This document shows, piece by piece, positions 10,775 to 21,000 of a DNA stretch of 64,000 bases. Numbering within the stretch: position 1 is the first letter of the stretch; each line of letters starts with the position of its first letter. Source of the DNA: Mercenaria mercenaria (taxonomy: Eukaryota > Mollusca > Bivalvia > Venerida > Veneridae); NCBI RefSeq assembly GCF_021730395.1, contig NC_069366.1, positions 62,788,001-62,852,000 of the forward strand, read 5' to 3'. Both the position numbers and the translations under genes were made by a program. The notes under the pieces are model-generated. The model saw only the letters and a program-made list of their open reading frames with translations, made no database searches and was not told the DNA's origin.

Positions 10775-12411
10775 CTTGGTAGTTTAATTAAAATCTTAGT
10801 GAACAAATCTCACCACTAGTCACTAAGCTCTTTCAAATGTCCCTTGACACGGGCACTATCCCAGCTAACTGGACCAAGGCCAATGTCACTCCTTTATTTA
10901 AGAAGGGTGACAAAAGCAATCCTGCAAATTACCGGCCTATATCCCAACTTGCATCCTTTGTAAGTTACTGGAACACATCATAGCCTCTAATATTACCAAG
11001 CACTTCCATGGTTAAAAATGTCCTCTATGACCTACAGCATGGGTTCAGAGAGAAAAGGTCATGCGAAACACAGTTACTCGAACTTGTAGAAGATCAATCC
11101 CGAAACTTAATTCAAGGCCACCAGACGGACCTGATCCTTCTGGACTTCTCTAAAGCATTTGACAAGGTTAACCATCTGAAACTTCTGTATAAACTTCATC
11201 AACATGGCGTTCAGGGCACCACGTTGCAATGGGTCAAGTCTTTTTTGATTGGCAGGCTCCAGTCTGTCCTTGTGAATGGTGAAACATCAGAAGAAGTTCC
11301 AGTAACGTACGGAGTCCCACAGGGCTCCGTCCTAGGCCCCCTTCTATTCTTACTCTACATTAATGACCTGCCTGAAAATCTAATTCCACAGGTTCGGTTA
11401 TTCGCCGATGACACTGCTGTCTACTTAACTGTGAATAGTTCTGCCCAAAAAAACATCCTCCAGCAAGACTTAAATAGGTTACAGATATGGGAAAGTAAGT
11501 GGGACATGGAGTTCAACCCCTCAAAATGCACTGTTATGAACATAACAAGGTCAAAAAACCCTTTTAAATCAAAGTACACACTCCATGGCCAAGTCTTGGA
11601 AACAGTTCCTGATGCAGAGTACCTTGGGGTCACTATATCCTCAGATCTAAATTGGAATAAACACATCAGTTTAGTCACGTCCAAAGCTACCCGAACACTA
11701 AACTTTTTTAAACGAAACATCCCATGCAAGAACCCCAAAGTTCAAGAAGTAGCTTATAAATCACTAGTCAGGCTACAGCTAGAATATGCTAGCTGTGTTT
11801 GGAACCCTTACACCCGACAAAACATCCACCAGATCGAAATGATTCAGCGGAGGGCAGCGCGATGGGTAAATCATGACTACTTCCCTTACAGCAGTGTCAC
11901 AAACATGCTATGTCAGCTGAGATGGCGTACCCTTGAAGATAGGAGATCTGATTCACGCCTCCTTATGTTCTACAAGATAGTGAATGGTTTGGTTGCAGTG
12001 CCACTCCCCCCCTATGTCAGCCCCCCATCCCGTCTAACAAGACATATGCATCCCCACTCCTATACTCAGATCCTCACTCCCTGTAATTACTATAAGTACT
12101 CTTTCTTCCCAGCCACCATAGTACTTTGGAATGCCCTTCCAGTACAACTTGTGCAAGCCCCCACCCTGAATCAGTTTAAACAGGGTGTGACCAAACTTGT
12201 ACACAATGCTTAACATGATAGACCTGTTTTTAAACTGCTTTTATCTGTAAATCCTTCTTGTTTTTAACACTATCAACTGTATTTATACTGCAATACACAC
12301 CGTGTATTACTTTTATCCTCCAATCCAATCTACTTTTAACTTCTTGTACAGGCGCGCAGCTGCACATAATACTCGCAGAGAGGAGCGCTGCAGTATAAAT
12401 AGATAGATAGA
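10775..12411 (+). mobile_element. 5'-truncated LINE (jockey/CR1-like) inserted in the repeat arm
   Basis: The element starts inside the reverse-transcriptase region. It has no endonuclease, no ORF1 and no 5' end, as expected from incomplete reverse transcription. A short tail of ATAG repeats (12393-12411) marks the 3' end, as in CR1/L2/jockey-like elements. The insertion lies between TAGCTTGG and AATTCTCTCC of the arm. The opposite arm near 14760 lacks it, which proves the insertion. Target duplication is short or unclear (perhaps AATT). Confidence 0.88.
10815..12213 (+). pseudogene. LINE reverse transcriptase, partial
   Basis: The first part (about 10815-10950) encodes NWTKANVTPLFKKGDKSNPA and YRPIS, reverse-transcriptase block 1. 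The frame then changes twice (about 10945 and about 11010) before a 401-codon open frame at 11008-12213. That frame carries QHGFREKRSC, the palm motif LLDFSKAFDKVNH, GVPQGSVLGPLLFLLYINDL and the catalytic RLFADDTAVYL. The connection domain follows (YLGVTISSDLNW, IQRRAARWV, LRWRTLEDRR), ending in FFPATIVLWNALP and a stop at 12213. The catalytic Asp pair is intact, but without the endonuclease and with two frame breaks it cannot move itself. Assignment to jockey rather than CR1 needs a tree. Confidence 0.9.
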
Positions 12412-13411
12412 ATTCTCTCCGTTCCTTATAGTATATTTCTCGATTCCAAATATGTTAGTTTATCATAAAAACATTACGTTACGCTATAAACGATAAAACT
12501 AATGTGGAACTTTGTTATTGTGCGTAACGCAAAACATCATGACGTCACTCCTGCTTATATTACGGACGTTAATTTCCTGCGCTTTGTGTTCATTCTCTAC
12601 TATAAGAAAGAGTGCTTAAAAGGAAGTATTTCTACCTATTGTAAAATACGGTATGCAAGAAAAATAATCTGCCAGAATGAAATGCTAACGTGTATACGAT
12701 ATGCAAGAAAAAATATCAATCATGCAAGCCTCATTACCGCCCAATGCGCAGGTGCCCTCGGGACGGATATTTCTGTCTGATTCGTAAACACATGACAGAT
12801 ATTATTATTCTGCATATTTGTGTTAGGAAATCCCCAATGAAAATCGGTTGGGAACATTTTCTGGTACATGTATAGTCCAACTAATTTGATGCGATCCTAG
12901 GAAATTAATTTTTTCATATGGGCAATATCCCCACTTGCCTCAAACACTCGAAAGACCAAAATAGTTGAGGCAATTACCAACAAAATTTTTGTCGCTGCCG
13001 ATGCTTTACATATTAAAGGTTTAAATGCCGATTATTTCACGAATTGGCCATAAATTCAAATAAACTTACATGCATCAAAAGGGGATTAAATTCCTCATTG
13101 ATTTATGTAAAAATTATCAAATAATATCCAAAATTACGAATTTTCTGGTGATTTAAACCTATGTATGTACTTATACGATTAACGTTTACCGTGTGTATAC
13201 ACGCCAATTACTGTGATTCATCCTCCATTATTTTGGTCCTTCAAAGTTTTGACGTTTAGATTGCCAATCACTAATATATAACAATCTGAACGTCAAATTA
13301 TTTTGACTAGTACATGTACAAAGTATTTGTAATGATTACATCTCTAATATTGAATATATGTTGACATTAAAGCATACACGTACCTTGCTGACATTTTATG
13401 AATGCATATTT

Positions 13412-14326
13412 ATGCCTCCGTTCGAAGAAGGAGGGGTATATTGTTTTGCAGATGTCGGTCAGTCTGTCGGTCGGAATGTAGACCAATCCGTTTCCAGATG
13501 ATTACTCAAGAACGCTTGGGCCTAGGGTCATGAAAGTTGAAAGGGAGGTTGGTCGTCACCAGCAGATGACCCCTATTGATTTTGAGGTCTGTATGTCAAA
13601 GGTCAGGTCACAGTGACCACAAACAGTCAAATGGTTTCCGGATGATAACTCAAGAACGCTTGGGCCTAGGATCATGAAAGTTGATAGGAAGGTTGGTCAT
13701 GACAGCAGATGACTCCTATTGATTTTGAGGTCAGTATGTCAAAGGTCAAGGACACAGTGACCACGAACAGTCAAATGGTTTCCGGATGATAACTGAAGAA
13801 CGTTTGGGCCTAGGATCATGAAAGTTGATAGGGAGGTTGTTCATAACTAGCAGATGACCCCTATCGATTTTGAGGTCAGTATGTCAAAGATCAAGGTCAC
13901 AGTGACACGGAACAGTTAAATGGTTTCCGGATGATAACTCAAGATTGTTTGGGCCTAGGACCCTGAAAGTTGATAGGTAGGTTGTTCATCACCAACAGAT
14001 GACCTGTATTGATTTTGAGATCAGTAGGTCAAAAGTCAAGGTCACAGTGACCAGGAACAGTAAAATGTTTTAGGGGTGATAACTCAAGAACGCTTGGGCC
14101 TAGGATCAGGAAAATTGATAAGGGGATTGGTCATGACCAGCAGATGATCCCTAATGATTTTGAGGTCATTAGGTCATATTTCAAGGTCACATTGGCCAGG
14201 AACAGTTCAACAGTTCTGGACAAAAACTTGATAACGCTTAGGCCAAGGGTCATGAAAGATGATAGAGAGTTTTATCATGACCAGCAGATGACCCCTATAG
14301 ATTTTAAGGTCAGTAGGTCAAAGTTA
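13412..14326 (+). mobile_element. Helitron-like tandem-repeat element, 3' end missing
   Basis: It opens with a hairpin (CCTCCGTTCGAAGAAGGAGG) and a TCGG-rich stretch. About six units of about 145-150 bp follow, with the core GATAACTCAAGAACGCTTGG, CATGAAAGTTGATAGG, GACCCCTATTGATTTTGAGG and GTCAAAGGTCAAGGTCACAG. The last unit breaks off exactly at the inner border of the right inverted-repeat arm. The unit is clearly related to that of the element at 26621-28247. No protein is encoded. Confidence 0.7.
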
Positions 14327-14870
14327 TATATTTCCATAATAATATCTATCATGTGTTTACGAATCGGATAGAAATATTAGGGCAAATTCGGCTCGAATTA
14401 CCGCCCATGCGCAGGTGGCCGAGGGATGGATATTTCTATCCAATTGTAAACACATGACTGATATTTTTTCTTGCATATCGTATACATGTTAGCATTTTAT
14501 TTTGGCAGATTATTTTTCTTGCATACTGTATATTTTTACAAAAAACTTTTAGAAATACTTCCTTTGTAGCACTCTTTCTTTAATAGTTGAGCACGCGAAA
14601 TAAATATCCGTAAGCAGAAGTGACGTCATATGTATTGCGTTAGGCATCATAACAAAGCTCCACTTTAGTTTTATTGTTTGTAGCGTAATGTTACGTTCTT
14701 ACGGTAAACTGACGTATTTTGAATCAAGAAATATACTAAAAGGAACGGAGAGAAATTATCAAGGTACCTGCTTTTTTCGTATTTTTACATAGACAATATA
14801 TTATCAGTGCGTGAACCACTGGTTGTCATTAACAGCACGAGAGTCGTCTGGCATGGGGGGGTGTGCAAGA
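14327..14870. repeat. right arm of long inverted repeat
   Basis: Mirror copy of 10076-12815, uninterrupted, and so a record of the arm before the MITE and LINE inserted in the other copy. Inner tip ATAATATCTATCATGTG, outer tip GTCTGGCATGGGGGGGTG. The enclosed stretch 12816-13411 has no recognised feature. Confidence 0.8.
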
Positions 14871-14996
14871 AAATTGTGTCTGCTATGAAAAACGAGTGTT
14901 TTTTATCATCTGAAAGGTTGAAGGCTTAAAAAGTCCTGGTCTGTCTGAGACTATTTGGTTGCACAAATTAATACAGTTCTGACATCAAGTTCTGTG

Positions 14997-15076
14997 AAAA
15001 AAAGTCATATCCTATAATATGCCAGTACCTGAATTTTAAGTACACAGGTTATATATATAGGATATGATTTTTTTTC
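14997..15076. repeat. short inverted repeat
   Basis: AAAAAAAGTCATATCCTATA and its mirror TATAGGATATGATTTTTTTT face each other across about 40 bp. It could be a tiny MITE or a decayed fold-back. Confidence 0.5.
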
Positions 15077-15214
15077 TTACAGATCTTTATCACATATAAC
15101 TAAGATACAAAATGTACAGATATTAGGATTTGAAAGCATTTTCAAACTTCATGATGTCTTCATGAATTATATGACATATAGATATGATTTATATAAATTG
15201 TATGTTGCCCTATT

Positions 15215-15740
15215 ATTTAGAAGATGCTGTATTGGCATCCTATATGTTTTATGGAAAATGACCATAGGCAGGGGACGTTGGTAACTCTGTTACAAATACT
15301 TATTTGGGGGAGGGTCATTTACATTGTATGTAGTATGCTAGGAAGAGCAGATGCCCAGGCATGGACCCCTGCAGTTCTTGACAGGTGTGGGCTCAGAACT
15401 TGTTCTGATTAGGATTAAGGATAGAAGCTGGTTGTCAAGGAAAATCTTAATCCAATTAAGGGTCTTTGCCACATATAATGTAATTGTGCACTTTCTCATG
15501 ACTCACTTTATAAATGCCTTACTGAAGTCAAATAGGATTGGATCAACATGTTGTTTACTGTATAGTTCTCTGACAAGGTCATATAAGAGCATAATTAGTT
15601 AGGTCACCAAGGATCTTTTTCTTCAGAAACCATGTTGGAGATGGTACAGAATGCCAAGGATTGTAATTGATGATGATTATATATGCTAAAGGATGTGGGC
15701 CTGTAGCTGGCTGGGTCAGACCCGTCGCCCTTCTTGTATA
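15215..15740 (-). pseudogene. degenerate antisense LINE reverse-transcriptase fragment
   Basis: On the - strand, broken frames give KGDGSDPASYRPT (near 15735), RELYSKQHVDPILFDFSKAF (near 15570) and SSEPTPVKNCRGPCLG (near 15370), the order of reverse-transcriptase blocks in jockey/CR1-like LINEs. Several stops and frame changes separate them. The + strand frames here are shadows. Confidence 0.65.
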
Positions 15741-16325
15741 TTGGTGTTACATTTGCTTTTTTCCACTGGGAAGTTCAAGTTATTTAAAAGTTATTCAAAA
15801 GTTATTGCTCAGGTCAAGTCTGTCTTTCAGTTGGCTGTCCCATTATAGACAGGAAACCTGTTCTTATAAAAACATAAAATTTGGGTAGTTTGTCTTGATG
15901 TTGAAAATTATCTTGAAGTATGTATATGTGGATAGATTTTGAATCTGTCAGTAAAACCAGAATTTCTGTATGCAGCACATATATTAAACATCATTTAACT
16001 TAACATTGTTTGACTCTTACTAACCTTCCAGTGCAGCTGGTATTTCTTGAAGATATTTCATGATAATGTAACATTACGTTCTTTGAAAATATTAAGTTTG
16101 CCCGTTCGGAAGAAATTAGAAATAATATGAGTGATGCTTCAGTGTTTGGCAGTACATGTTTTAACATACAAGTAAAACTGCATACATGTAAGATGAACAT
16201 TTTCGTAATTATGTTTAAATTTTTTTTTTACAGGTTTTTCAATCTGTACCAACATGCAAAGTCAAGATTATTGGATGACCAAAGAAAAAGGTATAAAAAA
16301 AGAAATATTTGATAATGACTCATTG

Positions 16326-16425
16326 TGCCTTCTAGCCATAATGGCACACCTAGTTTCATAATTGCCCTTAGGCTGGAGGCCTCAGGCAGTTACAACATTA
16401 GGTGTGCTATTATGGCAAGAAGGCA
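16326..16425. repeat. 100-bp palindrome
   Basis: TGCCTTCTAGCCATAATGGC at the left is mirrored by GCTATTATGGCAAGAAGGCA at the right. The centre (GCCCTTAGG, CTGGAGGCC) is itself partly self-complementary. Only a few mismatches occur, so a strong cruciform or hairpin is possible. Confidence 0.8.
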
Positions 16426-16559
16426 AAAGGAGATGAGAACATTTGTTGGGAACTGAGCACAATAGGCAATGGTAATGTTTACTGTTTATTGGGTACTTTC
16501 TGTTGCTTGTTGGGTACTTTATAACAAAAGAAATACCCAATAAAGGTCCGTACATAAGA

Positions 16560-17170
16560 AATTGCATCCGTCTGTCATAATTTGTGTCCGGAGCATATAA
16601 CATCATAAACATTGAAGGTATTGACTTTTAACTTGGCATATAAGTTGATGGCAATAAGACAATGTGCAGAGCACTTGGACTGGCTCTGTAGGTCAAAAGT
16701 CAAGTCACAAATCAAGCTAAAAGGTCAAAACTGTCAATCATATTTTGTGTCTGGAGTATAGCTAAAATATGTAAGGTATTGACTTCAGACTTGGCTTGTA
16801 GGTTGGTGGCAATAAGGTGATGTGCAGAGCACATGAATCAGATCTGTAGGTCAAAGGTCAAAATCACAAATTGAGCGCAAAGGTCAAATTTGTCTGTCAT
16901 ATTAAGTGTCTGGAGCATAACTCATTAACTATTCAAGGTTTTTACTTCAAACTTTGAATGTAGTTGGGTGATAATGAGAAGATGTGCAGAGTGCATGGAC
17001 GAGTGGTGGTCAATGGTCAAGGTCAAAGCAAGGTCAAATTTTCCCATCATATTTTGTGTCCAGAGCATAACTTAAAAATATAAAAGGTATTGACTTTAAA
17101 CTTTGAATGTAGGCAGGTGGTGATGAGACGATGTGCAGACTACAAAAATCTACAATACCTGTCTCCCACT
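16560..17170 (+). repeat. tandem units of about 160 bp, Helitron-like element remnant
   Basis: Three to four units share TTTTGTGTCTGGAGCATAAC, GGTATTGACTT, GATGTGCAGAG and GGTCAAAGGTCAA. A short inverted repeat (GGGTACTTT... and AAAGTACCC-like) lies just before it. Clear hairpin ends were not found. Confidence 0.6.
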
Positions 17171-17829
17171 AGAAAAAAAAACAAACTAATTTAATCACTT
17201 CACCTAGGTATTTTGTCACCACTACTGCACACACACCCTGCACTGCCTCCACCCCCTGGTCAAGGTCACAGAATAATATGTGACTTTTTTGCGCAGACAA
17301 CTGTAGTATTCTTGGGCACACTTCAGGGGCATTTGTGGCAGTTCTTGTTTCTTTAAAATTTGCTACTGTCCTCCTCTGATAGAACACTTAGGGCGTATAT
17401 TGCCCCATTTGGTGAAACTCTTTATGTACATGTAATTCCTTTGTGGAAATAACTAAATGTTAGAATTCCAGGAATGTTTGAATAAATCAAGTTCACCAGC
17501 AGTAGGCAAATATTAGGTCCACAGTTCAATCCCTAGCTGAATAAATGTTCTCTGCAACACATTGTCAGAAGATAAGACCGTAAAACTTTGATTGCTTCAA
17601 ACTTCAAGAGAATGAGCAAAATGCTCGAGTTCAGAGTTGCAAGTGATCTAAGCATAGAAGAAAATTTAATAATAAGAAATGGCCACTGGTGGAGTTTTAT
17701 TGTACTCATTTCTATTTTCATCTTTTTAGTCCTGTATCATCTGTGCAGTTTTGGAAGAAACATATAAATAAGAACCATGTTTATTATCAAGCTGAAGTAA
17801 TGTTAGATAATGTCATAAACTTGTGAAAT

Positions 17830-18048
17830 GAGCCACACCATGAGAAAACCAACATAGTGCATTAAATTTTGTGGCCATCACCCACACAGTCTGGTCAGGA
17901 TCCATGCTGTTCGCTAACGGTTTCTCAAATTGCAATAGGCTTTGAAAGCAAACAGCATGGATCCTGACCAGACTGCTCAGATGCGCAAGCTGGTCTGGAT
18001 CCATGCTAGTCGCAAATACACTATGTTTGTTTTCTCATGGTGTGGCTC
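17830..18048. mobile_element. GAGCCACACC MITE just upstream of BPHL
   Basis: Inverted ends GAGCCACACCATGAGAAAAC and GTTTTCTCATGGTGTGGCTC bound 219 bp of non-coding sequence. Both sides carry AAAT (17826-17829 and 18049-18052), a 4-bp target duplication. Inside, GGATCCATGCTGTTCGC and its mirror form a second hairpin. A sister copy sits in BPHL intron 2 (19386-19581). It ends 48 bp before the first in-frame ATG of BPHL, so it lies in the promoter or 5' UTR. Confidence 0.85.
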
Positions 18049-18096
18049 AAATCAAGTTGTCAAATCGTATAACTCATTCATTAATATCAAGAAGTA

Positions 18097-21000
18097 ATGC
18101 ATACTTTCAGCGGTGTTTTGTCACACAAGATGGAGGTAAACAGAGTTCGACTTCATTTTGAGATGACGGGGGACGGCAATCACAGTGTTGTACTAATGCC
18201 AGGAGCACTAGGTTAGAATGCATTAATTAATATATAATATGTGTTTTAAATATCTTAAATGAGATTAAGCATGAGTATGCCATGTTTAAATTGATTCAGG
18301 GTGTTTTAATTGATGTAAAATATGGCACTGTTGTATCATATTTCAGTTTGTCATAATATTAATGTTTTAATTAAAACAATAGATGAAATATGTTGATGCT
18401 ATTTCTAAGTTGATACAGGACAATTAACCATCAGCATGACATTGTACAGTACAACACTGGTGACATCAGGTTACATGGCTATGCGTAAAAGGCTTTGTGC
18501 AGTCCAAATATAGAAAGTTTAAGGAGATTGGTTGGAGATAGTATGAATATCTTGAGTTAGCCGAGTATTTTGAGTCATCATTTCTCCGGGAAACTGTGTT
18601 TCATTGTATCATTGAACATAAACATGACTGTCAATATGTAATGCTGAGTGATGTTTGTTTTCTTATGCAATATAGCATTTGATTAAAACAGTGTTATTTA
18701 TGCATTTCAAATATAAAGTTTAATAAATTTCTACCAACCTTTATAGCACAGAGGTGCAGCTCTATGTAATTAGATGTAGTCCAGAAGGTACTGTCATTCT
18801 TTTTTGAACCCAAGGCAACTTTTTATTTCATTTGTCAGTCAAAAATAGTAAGATTTAGGAATGAACATTAAAAAAAGACAAATATTTGAAACAAATTGTT
18901 CATGACAGAGTTGTGTCTGAAGTGCATTCTCTCTGTTTTAATATTGCAGATGAGAGAAAGGTATTCAACATGTAAATAACATGGTCAGTCATTAGCATCC
19001 TTGCTTTCATCAGCCATATTTAATGATAAGTAATGAGAGTGCTGTAACTGGAGATATTCTTATAAAATTACATATTATTTGGATCAATTAATCGGATAAT
19101 GGCTCATGCGTATTTATAAGCATATTCTTTCATCTTTATCTACTTACATATATATACCCATCGCAGGTTCCACAAGAACGGATTTTGCTCAACAGTTAAA
19201 TACCTTCAATAAGCAAGATTTCACTCTGATAGCGATAGATCCCCGAGGTTATGGACAGAGTCGACCTCCAGACAGAGATTGGCCTCTTGAGTTCCTGCAG
19301 AGAGATGCTGAAGATGCCATGGAATTAGTGAGGGTAAATGATCATGCCTTATGTATTCATTTTTAAACTCAGTTAAGTTCAATATGAGCCGTGCCATAGG
19401 AAAACCAACATAGTGGCTTTGTGACCAGCATGGATCCAGACCAGCCTGCGCATCCGCAGTCTGGCCAGGATCCATGCTGTTCACCAACAGTTTCTCTAAT
19501 TGCAGTAGGCTTTAAAAGCGAACAGCATGGATCCTGACCAGACTGCGCGGATGCTATGTTGGTTTTCCCATGGCACGGCTCATATAATCTCAAACGTCAG
19601 TATTTCTTGCTCAATTGAACAAGAGGTTCGGGATGAGCTATTGTGATGGGCCTGTGTCCATCGTCTGTCGACTTCAATCCATTCACTAGCGTTAGCTTTT
19701 CACCTTTAAACAACTTCTTCTCATGAACAGCTTGATGGACCACTGTCAAACTTGATCTGTAGCATCCTTGTAAGGTCCTTCAGTTTGTTAAATAGTTTTG
19801 CTTGACTGACTTTAGAGGTAGCCAGAGCTGAAAATATCAAATAAAAAACTTTGACTAACTTTTACTCATAAACTGCTTGAAGGATTATCACAAAACTTGG
19901 TCTGTAGCATTGTTATAATATCCTCTCTTAAGTTTGTTCAAATGCGTCCACTTGACTGATTTTATCGGCTGCTAGAGTTAAAGATAGAAAAACTTTTAAA
20001 TGACTACTTCTCATGAACCGCTTGATGGATCATCACAAAACTTGGTCTAAAGCATCGTTGTAAGGTCCTTATTTTAGTTTGTTCATATTTTTCAGCTTGA
20101 CTGATTTTAGGGGCCGCCATAGATCATTGCCATACTTTGTGTGTAGTACTTTGCAAGGTTCTGTCTCAATTTTTAGCTTGACCATTCAAAGAATAGTAGA
20201 GCTGTTGGACTCACCCGTGCGTCAGCGTCCGCGTAAGCATCCCGATTTCGTTAAGTTTTTAGCTTGACTATTCAAAGAATAGTTTAGCTATTCTACTCAC
20301 CCTTGTGTCGGCGTCGGCGTCACACCTTGTTTTAAGTTTTGCATGCATGTACATACAGCTATCATTTAAAGGCATATAGCTTTGAAACTTATTTTTTCTT
20401 TTTCTAGGTCAGTTACCAACCACTGGGTCAAGTTCCATTACTCTGACATGTATTTTGAGCAAATTTTGGCCCCTTTTGCACTTAGAAAATCCTGGTTAAA
20501 GTTTTACATCCAAGATACTATCTCCAAAACTAATGCAGATATTGAATTGAAACTTCACATGTGTCTTCAGGGTTATAAAACTAGTTTATAGCATCAAGTC
20601 CCATAACTCTGACCTGCATTTTAGCCAAATTATGCCCCCTTTTGTACTTAGAAAATCCTGGTTAAAGTTTTGCGTGCAAGTACATACAGCTATCACTAAA
20701 AGGCATATAAATTTGAAACTTATTTTTATTTTTCTAGATCAATAACCAACCTCACTGGGTCAAGTCCAGTAACTCTGACATGTATTTTGGGCAAATTATG
20801 CCCCCTTTTGGACTTTTCTGGTTAAAGTTTTACATGCAAGTTACTATCTCCAAAACTAATGCAGATATTGAATTGAAACTTCACATGTGTCTTTGGGGTT
20901 ATAAGACTAGTTGATAGCATCAAGTCCCATAACTCTGATTTGCATTTTGGTCAAATTATGTCTGCTTTTGAACTTAAAATTTTTTGATATTTTAACATTT

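Larger units (their letters stand above)
10076..12815. repeat. left arm of long inverted repeat (interrupted twice)
   Basis: Once the MITE at 10110-10706 and the LINE at about 10775-12411 are removed, this arm is the mirror of 14327-14870: shared CGTGCTGTTA, ATAATATATTGT, ATACGAAAAAA, TCTCTCCGTTCCTT, GTATGCAAGAAAAATAATC and ATTCGTAAACACATGA. Arm length without insertions is about 530 bp. A CRE-like TGACGTCA occurs near 12541 and again in the other arm. Confidence 0.8.
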
